Shown: one piece after another, positions 7,923 through 17,210 of the stretch | How positions within the stretch are numbered: position 1 is the first letter of the stretch | Layout of the letters: every line of letters begins with the position of its first letter | From: Rhodanobacter sp. | GTDB taxonomy: Bacteria > Pseudomonadota > Gammaproteobacteria > Xanthomonadales > Rhodanobacteraceae | Assembly (NCBI GenBank): GCA_024711345.1 | Contig: JANJTA010000035.1 | Location: 124,001 to 188,000, forward strand | Length of the DNA: 64,000 nt | Direction: 5' to 3' | Program-made: the position numbers and the translations under genes | Notes under the pieces: model-generated | Told to the model about the DNA's origin: nothing | The model's database searches: none | Seen by the model: the letters and a program-made list of their open reading frames with translations, nothing else

Positions 7923-9812
7923 TCAGGCCTCCGGCCCCCGCTCCAGCGCGCGACGGATGTCGTCCAGCGCCCCCGGATCGTCCAGCGTGGACAGATCGCC
8001 CGGGTCGCGGTGCTCCGCCAGCGCCTGCAGCGAACGCCGCAGCAGCTTGCCGGAACGGGTCTTGGGCAGCGCATTCACCACGTAGACGCGTGACGGTTTC
8101 GCCACCCCGCCAAGCTGGTCGACCACGCGCTGCTGCATCGCCTTCGCCACGGCCCCGGCGCCGTCGCCGGCGTCCTGCTTGAGCGTGGCGAACACGATCG
8201 GCACCTGTCCCTTCAGCTCGTCCTTCACGCCGATCACCGCCGCCTCGGCCACCGCCGGGTGGCTGGCCACGGACTCCTCGATCTCGCGCGTGCCGAGGCG
8301 GTGCCCGGCCACGTTGATCACGTCGTCGGTGCGGCCGAGCACGAAGGTGTAGCCGTCCTCGTCGCGCACCGCCCAGTCCAGCGAGCTGTACAGCAGCTCC
8401 TTGAAGTGGCTGAAGTAGCTGTGCACGTAGCGATCGTCGTCGCGCCACACGGTGGTCAGGCAGCCCGGCGGCAGCGGCGGCTGGAACACCAGCACGCCCT
8501 TGCTGCCGGCGGCGACTTCCTTGCCGGTGTTCTCGTCGATCACCTTCATCCGGTAGCCCGGCGCCGGCAGGCCGGGCGAGCCGAACTTCACCGGCTTCAA
8601 TTCCAGCCCCGGCATCAACGTGACCGCCGGCCAGCCGGTCTCGGTCTGCCAGTAGTTGTCGATCACCGGCACGCCGAGCGCGCCGGTGATCCAGTGCGCG
8701 GTCGGCTCGTCCAGCGGCTCGCCGGCCAGGAACAGCCACTTCAGCTTCGACAGGTCGTACTTCTTCAGCCAGCTCTCGTCCTGCTTCTTCAGCACGCGGA
8801 TCGCGGTGGGCGAGGAAAACATCGTGCGCACGCCGTACTGCTCGCACAGCCGCCACCAGATGCCTGCATCCGGCCGCGTCGGCAGCCCCTCGTACAGCAA
8901 ACTGGTGGCGCCGCCGATCAGCGGACCATAGACGTTGTACGAATGACCGACCGCCCAGCCCACGTCCGAGGTGGCGAACATCACCTGCCCCGGTGCGATG
9001 TCGAACACGGTGCGGATCGACAGCGCCATCGCCACCGCGTAGCCGCCCACGTCGCGCTGCACGCCTTTCGGCTTGCCGGTGGTGCCCGAGGTGTACAGCA
9101 GGTAGCTCGGCTCGTTCGATTCCAGCCATGCCACCGGCACGTCCGCGCCCTCGTGGCGCGCCCGCAGCTCGGCGTAGTCGAGGTCGCGCCCGGCCACCCG
9201 GGTCATCTGCGGATCGAGCTTGCGGTCCACGATCAGCACGTGCGGCGGCGGTGCGGAGGACTCGTTCAGCGCGGCATCGACCAGCGGCTTGTACGGAATC
9301 ACGTTGCCCGCGCGCATGCCTGCATCAGCGCAGACCAGCAGCTTGGGCTGCGCGTCGTCGATGCGCAGCGCCAGGTTGTGTGCGGCAAAACCGCCGAACA
9401 CCACCGAGTGGATCGCGCCGATGCGTGCGCACGCCAGCATGGCGAACACCGCCTCGGCGATGTTCGGCAGGTAGATCACCACGCGATCGCCCTTGCCCAC
9501 GCCCAGCGACTCAAGCACCGCGGCGAACGCGTTCACCTCGCGATGCAGCTGGCGATAGGTGAACTCGCGGGTGATGCCGGTTTCGCTGGAGACCGCTACC
9601 AGCGCCAGCTGCTCCGCGCGTTCGGCCAGGTGCCGGTCCACCCCGTTGTAGCAGAGGTTGGTGGTGCCGCCGACGAACCAGCGCCGGAACGGCGGATTCG
9701 ACTGGTCGAGAATCTGCTGCGGCGGCGTATGCCAGTGGATCCGCCGCGCCTGCTCGGCCCAGAACCGCTCCGGCTCGTCGACCGACTGCCGGTAGAAATC
9801 CTCGTAACGCAT
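7923..9812 (-). CDS. prpE: Propionate-CoA ligase
   Basis: Activates propionate to propionyl-CoA through an acyl-adenylate; supplies PrpC. 629 residues, the family length. Typical PrpE features are the N-terminal block with GGTTNLCYNGVDRH, the P-loop LLYTSGTTGKPKGVQRD, NYWQTETGWP, GRTDDVINVAGHRLGTREIE and the acetylatable lysine Lys589 in PKTRSGKLLRR. The PrpE-type P-loop context (KGVQRDVGGYAVAM) favours propionate over acetate, but acetate use cannot be excluded. The start at 9812 has GGAG 7 nt upstream; a longer frame to 9869 has no such site. It is 4.1 kb from prpBC with ahpCF between, an unusual split of the pathway. Confidence 0.92.
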   Translation of the reverse strand: MRYEDFYRQSVDEPERFWAEQARRIHWHTPPQQILDQSNPPFRRWFVGGTTNLCYNGVDRHLAERAEQLALVAVSSETGITREFTYRQLHREVNAFAAVLESLGVGKGDRVVIYLPNIAEAVFAMLACARIGAIHSVVFGGFAAHNLALRIDDAQPKLLVCADAGMRAGNVIPYKPLVDAALNESSAPPPHVLIVDRKLDPQMTRVAGRDLDYAELRARHEGADVPVAWLESNEPSYLLYTSGTTGKPKGVQRDVGGYAVAMALSIRTVFDIAPGQVMFATSDVGWAVGHSYNVYGPLIGGATSLLYEGLPTRPDAGIWWRLCEQYGVRTMFSSPTAIRVLKKQDESWLKKYDLSKLKWLFLAGEPLDEPTAHWITGALGVPVIDNYWQTETGWPAVTLMPGLELKPVKFGSPGLPAPGYRMKVIDENTGKEVAAGSKGVLVFQPPLPPGCLTTVWRDDDRYVHSYFSHFKELLYSSLDWAVRDEDGYTFVLGRTDDVINVAGHRLGTREIEESVASHPAVAEAAVIGVKDELKGQVPIVFATLKQDAGDGAGAVAKAMQQRVVDQLGGVAKPSRVYVVNALPKTRSGKLLRRSLQALAEHRDPGDLSTLDDPGALDDIRRALERGPEA

Positions 9813-9914
9813 GGGCGGGCTCCGGGGCTTCGTTGCTGCAAGCCTAGAACACGCCGCCGGCGGCATCATCGCGACGATGGTCGTAGTCGCCGGCAGTCGG
9901 AGCAGCCCAGGCAG

Positions 9915-9946
9915 AAAGCAAGAGGACGGCCCATGGCCGCCCTCTT
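9915..9946 (-). terminator. Probable terminator of mdh
   Basis: On the minus strand GAGGGCGGCC pairs with GGCCGTCCTC (one G-T wobble) around a 3-nt loop, followed by TTGCTTTCT. It lies just past the mdh stop. Confidence 0.6.
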
Positions 9947-9968
9947 TCGCCTGCGATGAACCGGGCGC

Positions 9969-10955
9969 TTACTTCCTGGCGAACAGATGCTCGACGCCGG
10001 CGCGCTCCTCGCGCAGTTCCTTGTCGGTGGCGTCCATCCGGGCGCGCGAGAACGCATTGATCTCCAGGCCCTGCACGATGGCGTACTTGCCGTCCTTCAC
10101 GGTCACCGGGTAGCCGTAGATCACGCCCGGGGCGATGCCGTAGGAACCGTCCGAGGGGATGCCCATCGAGACCCAGTCGCCCTCTGCCGTGTCCAGCGCC
10201 CAGGTACGCATGTGGTCGATCGCGGCCGACGCGGCCGACGCGGCCGAGGAAGCCCCGCGCGCCTTGATGATCGCTGCGCCACGCTGCTGCACGGTCGGGA
10301 TGAACTCGCTCTCGTACCAGGCCTGGTCGACCAGCGACAGCGCGGCCTTGCCGTCGACGGTGGCGTGGTGCAGGTCGGGGTACTGGGTGGAGCTGTGGTT
10401 GCCCCAGATGGTCATCTTCTTCACGTCGGTGTTGTGCTTGCCGGTCTTCTCGGCGAGCTGGCTCTTGGCGCGGTTGTGGTCGAGGCGGACCATCGCGGTG
10501 AAGCACTTCGGATCCAGGTCCGGCGCGTTCTGCTGGGCGATCAGCGCATTGGTGTTGGCCGGGTTGCCGACCACCAGCACCCGCACGTCGCGCTTCGCGT
10601 GCGCGTTCAGTGCCTTGCCCTGCGGGCCGAAGATCGCGCCGTTCGCCTCCAGCAGATCCTTGCGCTCCATGCCGGGGCCGCGCGGGCGGGCGCCGACCAG
10701 CAGCGCGTAGTCGACGTCCTTGAAGGCGACGTTGGCGTCGTCGGTGGCGACCACGCCGGCCAGGGTCGGGAACGCGCAGTCGTTGAGTTCCATCACCACG
10801 CCCTGCAAGGCAGGCAGCGCCGGGGTGATTTCCAGCAGGTGCAGGATCACCGGCTGGTCGGGACCGAGCATGTCGCCGGCGGCGATGCGGAACAGCAGGG
10901 CGTAGCCGATCTGGCCGGCGGCGCCGGTGACGGCAACTCGAACGGGGGCTTTCAT
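9969..10955 (-). CDS. mdh: Malate dehydrogenase (NAD-dependent)
   Basis: TCA-cycle oxidation of malate to oxaloacetate. 328 residues, of the cytosolic-type MDH found in Xanthomonadales. NAD-binding [10 protein letters not shown] at about 9-18, substrate arginines in [38 protein letters not shown], and the catalytic His in [13 protein letters not shown]. The start at 10955 has CGGAG 8 nt upstream. A short 9-bp repeated stretch (GCCGACGCG units near 10229-10250) encodes [10 protein letters not shown], a normal alanine-rich segment in this subfamily. Downstream hairpin at 9915-9946. Confidence 0.95.
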   Translation of the reverse strand: MKAPVRVAVTGAAGQIGYALLFRIAAGDMLGPDQPVILHLLEITPALPALQGVVMELNDCAFPTLAGVVATDDANVAFKDVDYALLVGARPRGPGMERKDLLEANGAIFGPQGKALNAHAKRDVRVLVVGNPANTNALIAQQNAPDLDPKCFTAMVRLDHNRAKSQLAEKTGKHNTDVKKMTIWGNHSSTQYPDLHHATVDGKAALSLVDQAWYESEFIPTVQQRGAAIIKARGASSAASAASAAIDHMRTWALDTAEGDWVSMGIPSDGSYGIAPGVIYGYPVTVKDGKYAIVQGLEINAFSRARMDATDKELREERAGVEHLFARK

Positions 10956-11013
10956 GGTGATTCTCCGGGATTGGGAATACGGGATTCGGGATTCGGTTGA
11001 AGAACCCTTGGCT

Positions 11014-12213
11014 TCAGGCAAGTTCAGCGAAGAACTGCTGGATACGTTGCAGGCCCGGCTGCAACTGCGCCGCCGGGCAGGTGTAGGAAATGCGCATCGC
11101 GCGCGGCTCACCGAAGGCGGAGCCCGGCACACAGGCGACGCCCTTGGCTTCCAGCAGCGCGGCGCAGAACTCCACGTCGTTGTTGATCTTCGTGCCGCCA
11201 TGACTCTTGCCGAACGCCGAGGAGATGTCGGGGAACGCGTAGAACGCGCCCTGCGGCCGCGGGCAGACCACCCCGGGGATCGCGCTGAGTGCGGCGAACA
11301 CGGTGTCGCGCCGGTCGGCGAATTCGGCGCACTTCGCCCGCGGCACGTCCTGCGGACCGGAAAGCGCCGCCACTGCCGCGGCGGTAACCACTTCCGGCAG
11401 GCTGGTGATGTGGTTGGAATTGAGCGTGGTGACCGCCTTGGCCACCACCTCGGGGCCGGCCAGCAGCCCCACGCGCCAGCCCGGCATGCCATAGGTCTTG
11501 GACACCGAGTCGACGAAGATCACCCGGTCGCGCAACTCGGGCCTGGCGAACACGAAGTTGTGGTAGCCGACCTCGTCGAACACCATCGAATTGTAGATGT
11601 CGTCGGTGATCACCCAGGTGTCGGGGTGTTTCGCCAGCACGTCGGCCAGCGCGGCGATCTCGCCGGCGGTATAGACCATGCCGGTGGGGTTGGAGGGGTT
11701 GTTGAACAGGAACACCTTCGGCTTGCGCGCCAAGGCGGCGTCGAGCTGGGTCGGGGTGAGCTTGTAGTTCTGTTCGGGCCCGCAGTGCAGCACGTTGGCC
11801 TTCGCGCCGACGATGTCGGCGATGTCGCGGTAGGTGGTCCAGTACGGCGCGGCGAAGCAGATCTCGTCGCCCTCGTCCAGCAACGCCTCGGCCAGGTTGT
11901 ACAGCACCTGCTTGGCGCCGATGCCGATCGACAGGTGCATCCGCGTGTAGCCACTGAAGCCGAGCGCCTCGATGTGCTTCAGGAATGCGTCCAGCAGCGC
12001 GTCGGCGCCGCGGTTGCTGCCGTACTGGCCGGAGTCGCGCGACAGCGACTCGCGCGCGGCGGCATACACGTGCTCGCCCGGCAGGAAGTTCGGTACGCCG
12101 ATGGAGAAGCTGATGATGTCGCGGCCGGCAGCCTTGAGCTGCTTCGCCTTCTCGGCAATCACCATGATCGCGCTGGGTTTGGCGCGGCCGACACGCTGGG
12201 CGAGCTGGGGCAT
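11014..12213 (-). CDS. Class I PLP-dependent aminotransferase (aspartate aminotransferase-like)
   Basis: 399-residue fold-type I aminotransferase of the AspB/AspC-I gamma type that transfers amino groups between aspartate or aromatic amino acids and 2-oxoglutarate. Seen: N-terminal [38 protein letters not shown], the PLP-lysine motif [14 protein letters not shown], and a C-terminal RISYTC substrate-arginine region. The start at 12213 ([14 protein letters not shown]) fits the family; the longer frame to 12249 lacks support and the Shine-Dalgarno is weak in either case. It ends 58 bp before mdh, separated by a GGGATT-type repeat patch, so the two may be cotranscribed. Exact substrate is uncertain. 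Confidence 0.88.
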   Translation of the reverse strand: MPQLAQRVGRAKPSAIMVIAEKAKQLKAAGRDIISFSIGVPNFLPGEHVYAAARESLSRDSGQYGSNRGADALLDAFLKHIEALGFSGYTRMHLSIGIGAKQVLYNLAEALLDEGDEICFAAPYWTTYRDIADIVGAKANVLHCGPEQNYKLTPTQLDAALARKPKVFLFNNPSNPTGMVYTAGEIAALADVLAKHPDTWVITDDIYNSMVFDEVGYHNFVFARPELRDRVIFVDSVSKTYGMPGWRVGLLAGPEVVAKAVTTLNSNHITSLPEVVTAAAVAALSGPQDVPRAKCAEFADRRDTVFAALSAIPGVVCPRPQGAFYAFPDISSAFGKSHGGTKINNDVEFCAALLEAKGVACVPGSAFGEPRAMRISYTCPAAQLQPGLQRIQQFFAELA

Positions 12214-12584
12214 GGAATTCTCACGCGGGGAGGAAGCAAAGGCGCGCATTTTATCACGCTGCCCGAACCGGGGCGGCTGCGTGCGTGCCGGGAGTACGCG
12301 GCCACCGCATGACGGACCCCGGATACCGGGACCTCAACCCGTGAAGGAGACCGGCATGCCTGGCTTCAGGTGGCCGCGATCGGACGGGTCGCCGCCCCGC
12401 GCTACCGCAATCGGCAAACCGGCAGCGCTTGTCGCCAGCATCGGCCTCACTGCATGGCGACGGATAGGGGGGTTGCCACAGGCACTCCGGGACGACAATG
12501 CCGCGTGCAGAGCCGCCCGGACCAGCCATAAAAAAACCGCCGGCGAATGGCCGGCGGTTTCTTTCCGGGCACAAAGGCGCTCGC
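12214..12584. other. 371-bp gap between aminotransferase and cyclophilin genes
   Basis: Contains the terminator of the cyclophilin gene at its right side and, near 12240, the likely promoter area of the aminotransferase gene. No supported coding sequence or RNA gene is seen between. Confidence 0.5.
12528..12560 (-). terminator. Rho-independent terminator of the cyclophilin gene
   Basis: Minus-strand AACCGCCGGC pairs with GCCGGCGGTT (10 bp) around a 5-nt loop, followed by a run of seven T. A textbook intrinsic terminator 25 bp after the stop. Confidence 0.93.
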
Positions 12585-13094
12585 TCAGCCGCGTCGGTCG
12601 AGCACCGCGTTCCACTCCGCCACGCGGTCGGCCTGCGCCGCCAGCAGCGCATCGACGTCGCCTTCCACGCTGACCTTCTCGATCGTGTCGCCCTGGCGGA
12701 TCGCGTTGACCACGTCCATGTCGGCCGCGTCGACCACCTCGCCGAACACGCTGTGCTTGCCGTCCAGCCATGGCGTCGGGCCATGGGTGATGAAGAACTG
12801 GCTGCCGTTGGTGCGCGGCCCGGCATTCGCCATCGACAGCACGCCCGGCTTGTCGTGGCGCAGCGACGGGTTGAATTCGTCCTCGAACTTGTAGCCCGGG
12901 CCGCCGCGGCCGCTGCCCTCGGGACAGCCGCCCTGGATCATGAAATCGGCGATCACGCGGTGGAACGACAGGCCGTCGTAGTAGCCGCGGCGGGCCAGGT
13001 TGACGAAGCTGGCGACAGTGACCGGCGCCTTGTCTTCGTGCAGGCGCAGATGGATCGGGCCGCGGTTGGTGGTGAAGGTGACGTGGATGGTCAT
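12585..13094 (-). CDS. Peptidyl-prolyl cis-trans isomerase, cyclophilin type (cytoplasmic)
   Basis: Assists protein folding by isomerising proline peptide bonds. 169 residues, a single cyclophilin domain with no signal peptide. Active-site pieces are [13 protein letters not shown] (catalytic Arg), [16 protein letters not shown] and [17 protein letters not shown] sits 7 nt before the ATG. The last ~35 residues ([24 protein letters not shown]) go beyond the minimal domain, a common addition in this order. Not in an obvious operon: the next gene upstream starts far away and has its own signals. Confidence 0.93.
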   Translation of the reverse strand: MTIHVTFTTNRGPIHLRLHEDKAPVTVASFVNLARRGYYDGLSFHRVIADFMIQGGCPEGSGRGGPGYKFEDEFNPSLRHDKPGVLSMANAGPRTNGSQFFITHGPTPWLDGKHSVFGEVVDAADMDVVNAIRQGDTIEKVSVEGDVDALLAAQADRVAEWNAVLDRRG

Positions 13095-13169
13095 CGCGAA
13101 TCCTTGGGTGTGAAGACGGCGGTACGCCGGGCACCGGCGTGCGAGCGGTCAAGGATAACCCAGCGCCAT

Positions 13170-15017
13170 CTACAGACCCAGCGTGCCACGTTCCAGCGGA
13201 GCGGGGCCGCGCGGCCGCGCGGCCGGCACCGGCGCATCGAGCGGCCACGCGGCGCCTTCGTACAGATGCGCCCACAAGCGGTCCAGCGCCGCGTAGCCAT
13301 ACGGCAGCAGCGGCACGTAGCGCTCGCCGAAGCCCGGCAGCGCCAGGAACGCGTCGAAGTGCTGCGCGTGCGGCACCTTCCAGTAGATCGGCCGACGCCC
13401 TTCGTCGCGCAGCCATGCCACGTAGGGCTCGGAGCTGAACGCGGTGGGCAGCAGGCCATCGCCGGCGCCGTGCAGCACCCACAGCGGCAGATCCTTGCGC
13501 GGCAGCCGCGCCGCGGTAGCCGCGACCGAGGCATGCAGCATCTGCGCTTCGTGGTCGTCGCCGGTCCACAGCGCGCGCAGGCATTCGCTGCCAACCAGGG
13601 TGGGGTCGGCCGAGACGTTCATGCCGCCGAACAGGCCGATGCCATTGCCCGGCGGAATGCCCGAACCGTCCGCCCACCAGGCGGCACGCGTCATCGGATC
13701 GGCCACGCCGGGCAAGCCGCCCGCGCCGATCGCCGCGTAATGGAAGCCGCATGGCATGTCGGTGGCGCCGCGGCGCAGGTAGGCCGAGGCGTAGCCGGCG
13801 GCGATCGCCCGCCACAGGTCGAAGGCGGTCGAGCTGGCCGCCGTCTGCATCGCCTCGTCGGTCCAGCCGTGTGCGTGCAGGTATTGCCGCGCCTGTTCCG
13901 CCTGCGCGGCCACGCTGTTGCCGCCGAGCTTGCCCTGCGCGCGCAGGCTGGCGCAGCGGATCGGCCAGGCCGGCAACGGCACGCCGCGCGGCCCGCGCGC
14001 CAACGGCACCGGGGCAAACTGCTCCGCGCTCAGCGCGCACGGCAGCCACACCGCCGCCTCGGTGGCGTAGTCGTACAGCGCGCGGCCGTGGTCCTGCACG
14101 TGCACGTTCGGTTCCAGCGCCACCACGCCGGCGAAGAAGCGTTCCTGGTCCAGCCCCGCCGCCTGCAGCACGGCGCCGCCGCCGTTGGAGATGCCCACGG
14201 CAATGATCTTCGTGTTCTGCGGCGTGAACGGCGCCTCGCCGGGAAACGCGCGGTCGAGCATGGCCAGGCCGAACTGCGCCGCCTGGATCACGTGCCGGCC
14301 CCAGTCGCCTTCCGGGTTGTCGCCCGAGTGTGCGTGCTTGATCGCGATGCCGGCGGAGGGCGGTGCCGGCGGCGGCTGGAATTCCAGTTCCGCCTCGCCA
14401 CGTTTCGCGCGACCGCCGTCCAGCGCGACGCCGCTGTCGTCGGCGTAGTCGAAGTAGCCGGCGCCGGTGCCCTTGTCGGTATAGGCCACCGCGCAGCCGT
14501 GCGGCAAACCCCAGGCGCCGGCCAGCGCGATCGCGCCATAGATGCCGCGCGAGCCGGACGAAGCGGTCACCACCAGGCAGCGCTTGCCGCGGTCGAAGCC
14601 GTCCGGCAACTGCAGCAGCACGCGATGCGGCGAGCGCGCGCCGGGGATACGCGCGAAGGCCTGGTATTCACGCCCCGGCACGTCCGGCACGCCGCCGTAC
14701 ACGCGGCCGTAACCGCCCAGCGGGCCGAGGTCGGCAATGCCCTTCCAACTGGTCTGGATCGCGCGCCGGCGCAGCGCTTCCGCGGCGGGATGCAGCGGGT
14801 TGGCGAACGGCAACGGCGGCGCGGCCAGCCCCGCCAGGCCCAGGCCCGCGCTCAACAGATCGTCGTGGCCGCGGTGTTCGGTCACCCGCACCTGGCCGTA
14901 ATCGACTTCATGCATGGCCGATACCTCCCTCGTCCCGTGGCTGGCACAGGCCGACAGCATGACGGATGCCAGCGCGGACAAGAACAGCCGGGGCGAACGA
15001 CGGGCGAGAGTCTGCAT
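13170..15017 (-). CDS. D-(-)-3-hydroxybutyrate oligomer hydrolase, lipoprotein
   Basis: Hydrolyses 3-hydroxybutyrate oligomers, products of polyhydroxybutyrate depolymerisation, to monomers. 615 residues, matching the PhbOH family by length and by TASSGSRGIYGAIALAGAWGLPHGCAVAYTDKG, IKHAHSGDNPE and the nucleophile elbow VGISNGGG (Ser277). Residues 1-24 are a lipoprotein signal with lipobox LSAC (Cys24), placing it in the periplasm or outer membrane. It is divergent from the LuxR-type regulator (start 15113) over a 95-bp gap. A PHB-depolymerase-type esterase and a hydroxybutyrate-like permease lie 6-11 kb away. No PHB synthesis genes are in the window, so use of external polymer fits best. Confidence 0.87.
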   Translation of the reverse strand: MQTLARRSPRLFLSALASVMLSACASHGTREVSAMHEVDYGQVRVTEHRGHDDLLSAGLGLAGLAAPPLPFANPLHPAAEALRRRAIQTSWKGIADLGPLGGYGRVYGGVPDVPGREYQAFARIPGARSPHRVLLQLPDGFDRGKRCLVVTASSGSRGIYGAIALAGAWGLPHGCAVAYTDKGTGAGYFDYADDSGVALDGGRAKRGEAELEFQPPPAPPSAGIAIKHAHSGDNPEGDWGRHVIQAAQFGLAMLDRAFPGEAPFTPQNTKIIAVGISNGGGAVLQAAGLDQERFFAGVVALEPNVHVQDHGRALYDYATEAAVWLPCALSAEQFAPVPLARGPRGVPLPAWPIRCASLRAQGKLGGNSVAAQAEQARQYLHAHGWTDEAMQTAASSTAFDLWRAIAAGYASAYLRRGATDMPCGFHYAAIGAGGLPGVADPMTRAAWWADGSGIPPGNGIGLFGGMNVSADPTLVGSECLRALWTGDDHEAQMLHASVAATAARLPRKDLPLWVLHGAGDGLLPTAFSSEPYVAWLRDEGRRPIYWKVPHAQHFDAFLALPGFGERYVPLLPYGYAALDRLWAHLYEGAAWPLDAPVPAARPRGPAPLERGTLGL

Positions 15018-15112
15018 GCGGCCACCATAGCAAGCGCGGCGGCGCTCGCCATCGTACGAAAGTCCATGCGGGGAACTCGACGCGGCGCGCGCCGCCCGCT
15101 AACTTCGGGATC

Positions 15113-15772
15113 ATGACCAGCCTGCTGATTGCCGACGACCACCCGCTGTTCCGCGCCGCACTGCGGCTGGCGGCGAGCGCGAACCTCGGCGACTGCAGCG
15201 TGCGCGAAGCGGCCGACCTGCCCGACGCGCTCGCCGCACTGGCGGCCGAGCCGGACACCGACCTGGTCCTGCTCGACCTGCACATGCCCGGCAGCCAGGG
15301 CCTGTCCGGGCTGGCCGCGCTGCGCGGCCAGCACCCCGGCGTGGCCGTGCTGGTGGTGTCCGCCCATGACGACCCGCGCATCGTGCGCCGCGTGCTCGAC
15401 CATGGCGCCGCCGGCTTCATCCCCAAGAGCGCCAGCCCCGCCGAGATCGGCGCGGCGATCCGCAGCGTGCTCGACTGCGGCAGCTGGCTGCCGCCCGCAC
15501 TGGCCGAGGCCGTCGCCGCCCTGCCCGTCGACCCGGCCGACACCGACCTCGCCAGCCGCCTCGCCCGCCTCACCGAACAGCAATCCCGCGTGCTCGCCCT
15601 GCTTGCCGAGGGGCTGCTCAACAAGCAGATCGCCGACCGCCTGGGCATCCAGGAACGCACGGTGAAAGCCCATGTCACGGCGATCTTCGAAAAGCTCAAG
15701 GTGCGAAACAGAACGCAGGCGGGGATGGTGCTGCGGGCGCTGGAGCTCGGGGAGCCGGCCAGAACAGGTTGA
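15113..15772 (+). CDS. LuxR/NarL-type response regulator (CrbR/ErdR-like)
   Basis: Two-component regulator: receiver domain (1-118) with acidic pair Asp8/Asp9, phosphoacceptor Asp55 in LVLLDLHMPG and Lys105 in FIPKSASPAE. A LuxR helix-turn-helix (about 152-212) reads LTEQQSRVLALLAEGLLNKQ then ERTVKAHVTAIFEKLKV. 219 residues. The start at 15113 begins directly at the receiver domain; the frame is open upstream but the extra residues are not domain-like, and the Shine-Dalgarno is weak. It closely resembles the CrbR/ErdR/AgmR group, which acts with SLC5-fused hybrid kinases to control acetyl-CoA synthetase. Such a kinase gene lies at 17211-20519, converging on it across a cytochrome c peroxidase gene. 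The pairing is inference. Confidence 0.88.
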   Translation: MTSLLIADDHPLFRAALRLAASANLGDCSVREAADLPDALAALAAEPDTDLVLLDLHMPGSQGLSGLAALRGQHPGVAVLVVSAHDDPRIVRRVLDHGAAGFIPKSASPAEIGAAIRSVLDCGSWLPPALAEAVAALPVDPADTDLASRLARLTEQQSRVLALLAEGLLNKQIADRLGIQERTVKAHVTAIFEKLKVRNRTQAGMVLRALELGEPARTG

Positions 15773-16054
15773 GCTTCCGACCGCATCGAATTCAACCGCC
15801 GCACGCCAGCCGGTCCTCCAGACGGGCAGTCCGCACGCCCCGGGATATCCAGCCGACTTGTTGATGCGGATCAACTAAGCGCCGGGAGGGCTGCGCGATC
15901 ATCCTGCGGCATGTGGCGGACGCCGCCCCCCGCGAGCGGTTGTCGACCATGCTGCCGGCCGGCCCTGGAGGGGCGATCTGTCCCGGCATGACATCCACCG
16001 ATGCCACTCCATTTCACGCGGGGCCGTCGCGCAAGCGAGCAAGGAGGTTTCTCC

Positions 16055-17095
16055 ATGTACTCGAAAGCGGTCGCATCCCTGATTGCCCTTGCTTGCTGTG
16101 CGCCAGGCGCGGCCTGGTCGCAGTCGGCCTTGATGAAACAAGCACAGGGGCTGTTCAAGCCGATACCCGCCAGTGCGCCATCGCTGCCGGGCAATAGTTC
16201 GACACCTGCCAGGCTGGCCCTGGGCAAGATGCTCTACTTCGAGCCCCGACTCTCCGAAAGCCACACCATCAGCTGCAATTCCTGCCACATGGTCGGCATG
16301 GGTGGCGTCGACCTGCAGGAAACGTCGCTGGGCCATCGCTGGCAGCGTGGCGGGCGCAACGCGCCGACCGTCTACAACGCCGTGTTCGATATCGCCCAAT
16401 TCTGGGATGGCAGGGCGAAGGATCTCGAACAACAGGCCGGCGGACCGCTGGTCAACCCGGTCGAAATGGGCACCACGGAAACCCATGTGGTCGAGCAACT
16501 CAAGGGCATTCCAGGCTATGCCACCGCATTTGCCAAGGCCTATCCCGGCGCATCCGACCCGATCACGCTCGACAACGTTCGCAAGGCCATCGCGGTGTTC
16601 GAGGCGACCTTGATCACGCCCGATGCGCCGTTCGACCACTATCTCGCGGGCGACGACAAGGCGCTCGATGCCGCTCAGCAAGAGGGACTGGCGCTGTTCA
16701 TCAGCAAGGGCTGCGCCGCCTGCCATAACGGCGTCAACATCGGCGGCGGCATGTATGCCCCGTTCGGAGTCGTCGAGCGCCCCGGCGCCGAGATTCTGCC
16801 GCCGGGCGACAAGGGACGTTTCGCCGTGACCAAGACCGTCAGTGACGAGTACGTATTCCGGGTGCCCTCGCTGCGCAACATCACCCTTACCGCCCCCTAT
16901 TTCCACACCGGCAAGGTCTGGGACCTGCGGCAGGCGATCGCGATCATGGGCAGCAGTCAGCTTGGCGCCACGCTGACCGACGACGAGGTCGGAAAGATCC
17001 AGACGTTCCTCGGCGCACTGACCGGCCAGCAGCCTGTTGTCACGCTGCCGGTCCTGCCGCCGAGCGTGGCAACGACTCCGCGACCGAAGCCATAG
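16055..17095 (+). CDS. Di-heme cytochrome c peroxidase (CcpA/MauG family)
   Basis: Periplasmic enzyme reducing H2O2 to water with electrons from cytochrome c. 346 residues. Signal peptide residues 1-24 (ends AWSQS). Two heme-binding motifs: CNSCH at 74-78 and CAACH at 220-224, each in one half of the protein; WDGRAKDLEQQAGGPL, NPVEM and VPSLRNITLTAPYFHTG are CcpA landmarks. An excellent AAGGAGG lies 8 nt before the ATG at 16055; the upstream in-frame start at 16001 would spoil the signal peptide. Proline-rich tail. It sits between a response regulator and its probable kinase, which is odd for a peroxidase and may only be chance gene order. Confidence 0.93.
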   Translation: MYSKAVASLIALACCAPGAAWSQSALMKQAQGLFKPIPASAPSLPGNSSTPARLALGKMLYFEPRLSESHTISCNSCHMVGMGGVDLQETSLGHRWQRGGRNAPTVYNAVFDIAQFWDGRAKDLEQQAGGPLVNPVEMGTTETHVVEQLKGIPGYATAFAKAYPGASDPITLDNVRKAIAVFEATLITPDAPFDHYLAGDDKALDAAQQEGLALFISKGCAACHNGVNIGGGMYAPFGVVERPGAEILPPGDKGRFAVTKTVSDEYVFRVPSLRNITLTAPYFHTGKVWDLRQAIAIMGSSQLGATLTDDEVGKIQTFLGALTGQQPVVTLPVLPPSVATTPRPKP

Positions 17096-17210
17096 GCGTC
17101 GGACGTCCGGGCCAGCGGCGGACGGGCCGGGAGCCGCGACGATGGGCCCGGCAGCCCGATCATGCCCGGCAGGCACGCGACCACCCTGCCTGGGGCATGG
17201 CGTCCGTCTG

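Noticed and set aside
8259..9959. A 566-codon plus-strand frame inside prpE
   Set aside because: Antisense to a clear propionate-CoA ligase, His/Gln/Arg-rich.
12498..15116. An 872-codon plus-strand frame
   Set aside because: Antisense to the cyclophilin and oligomer-hydrolase genes, Arg/His/Gln-rich without domains.
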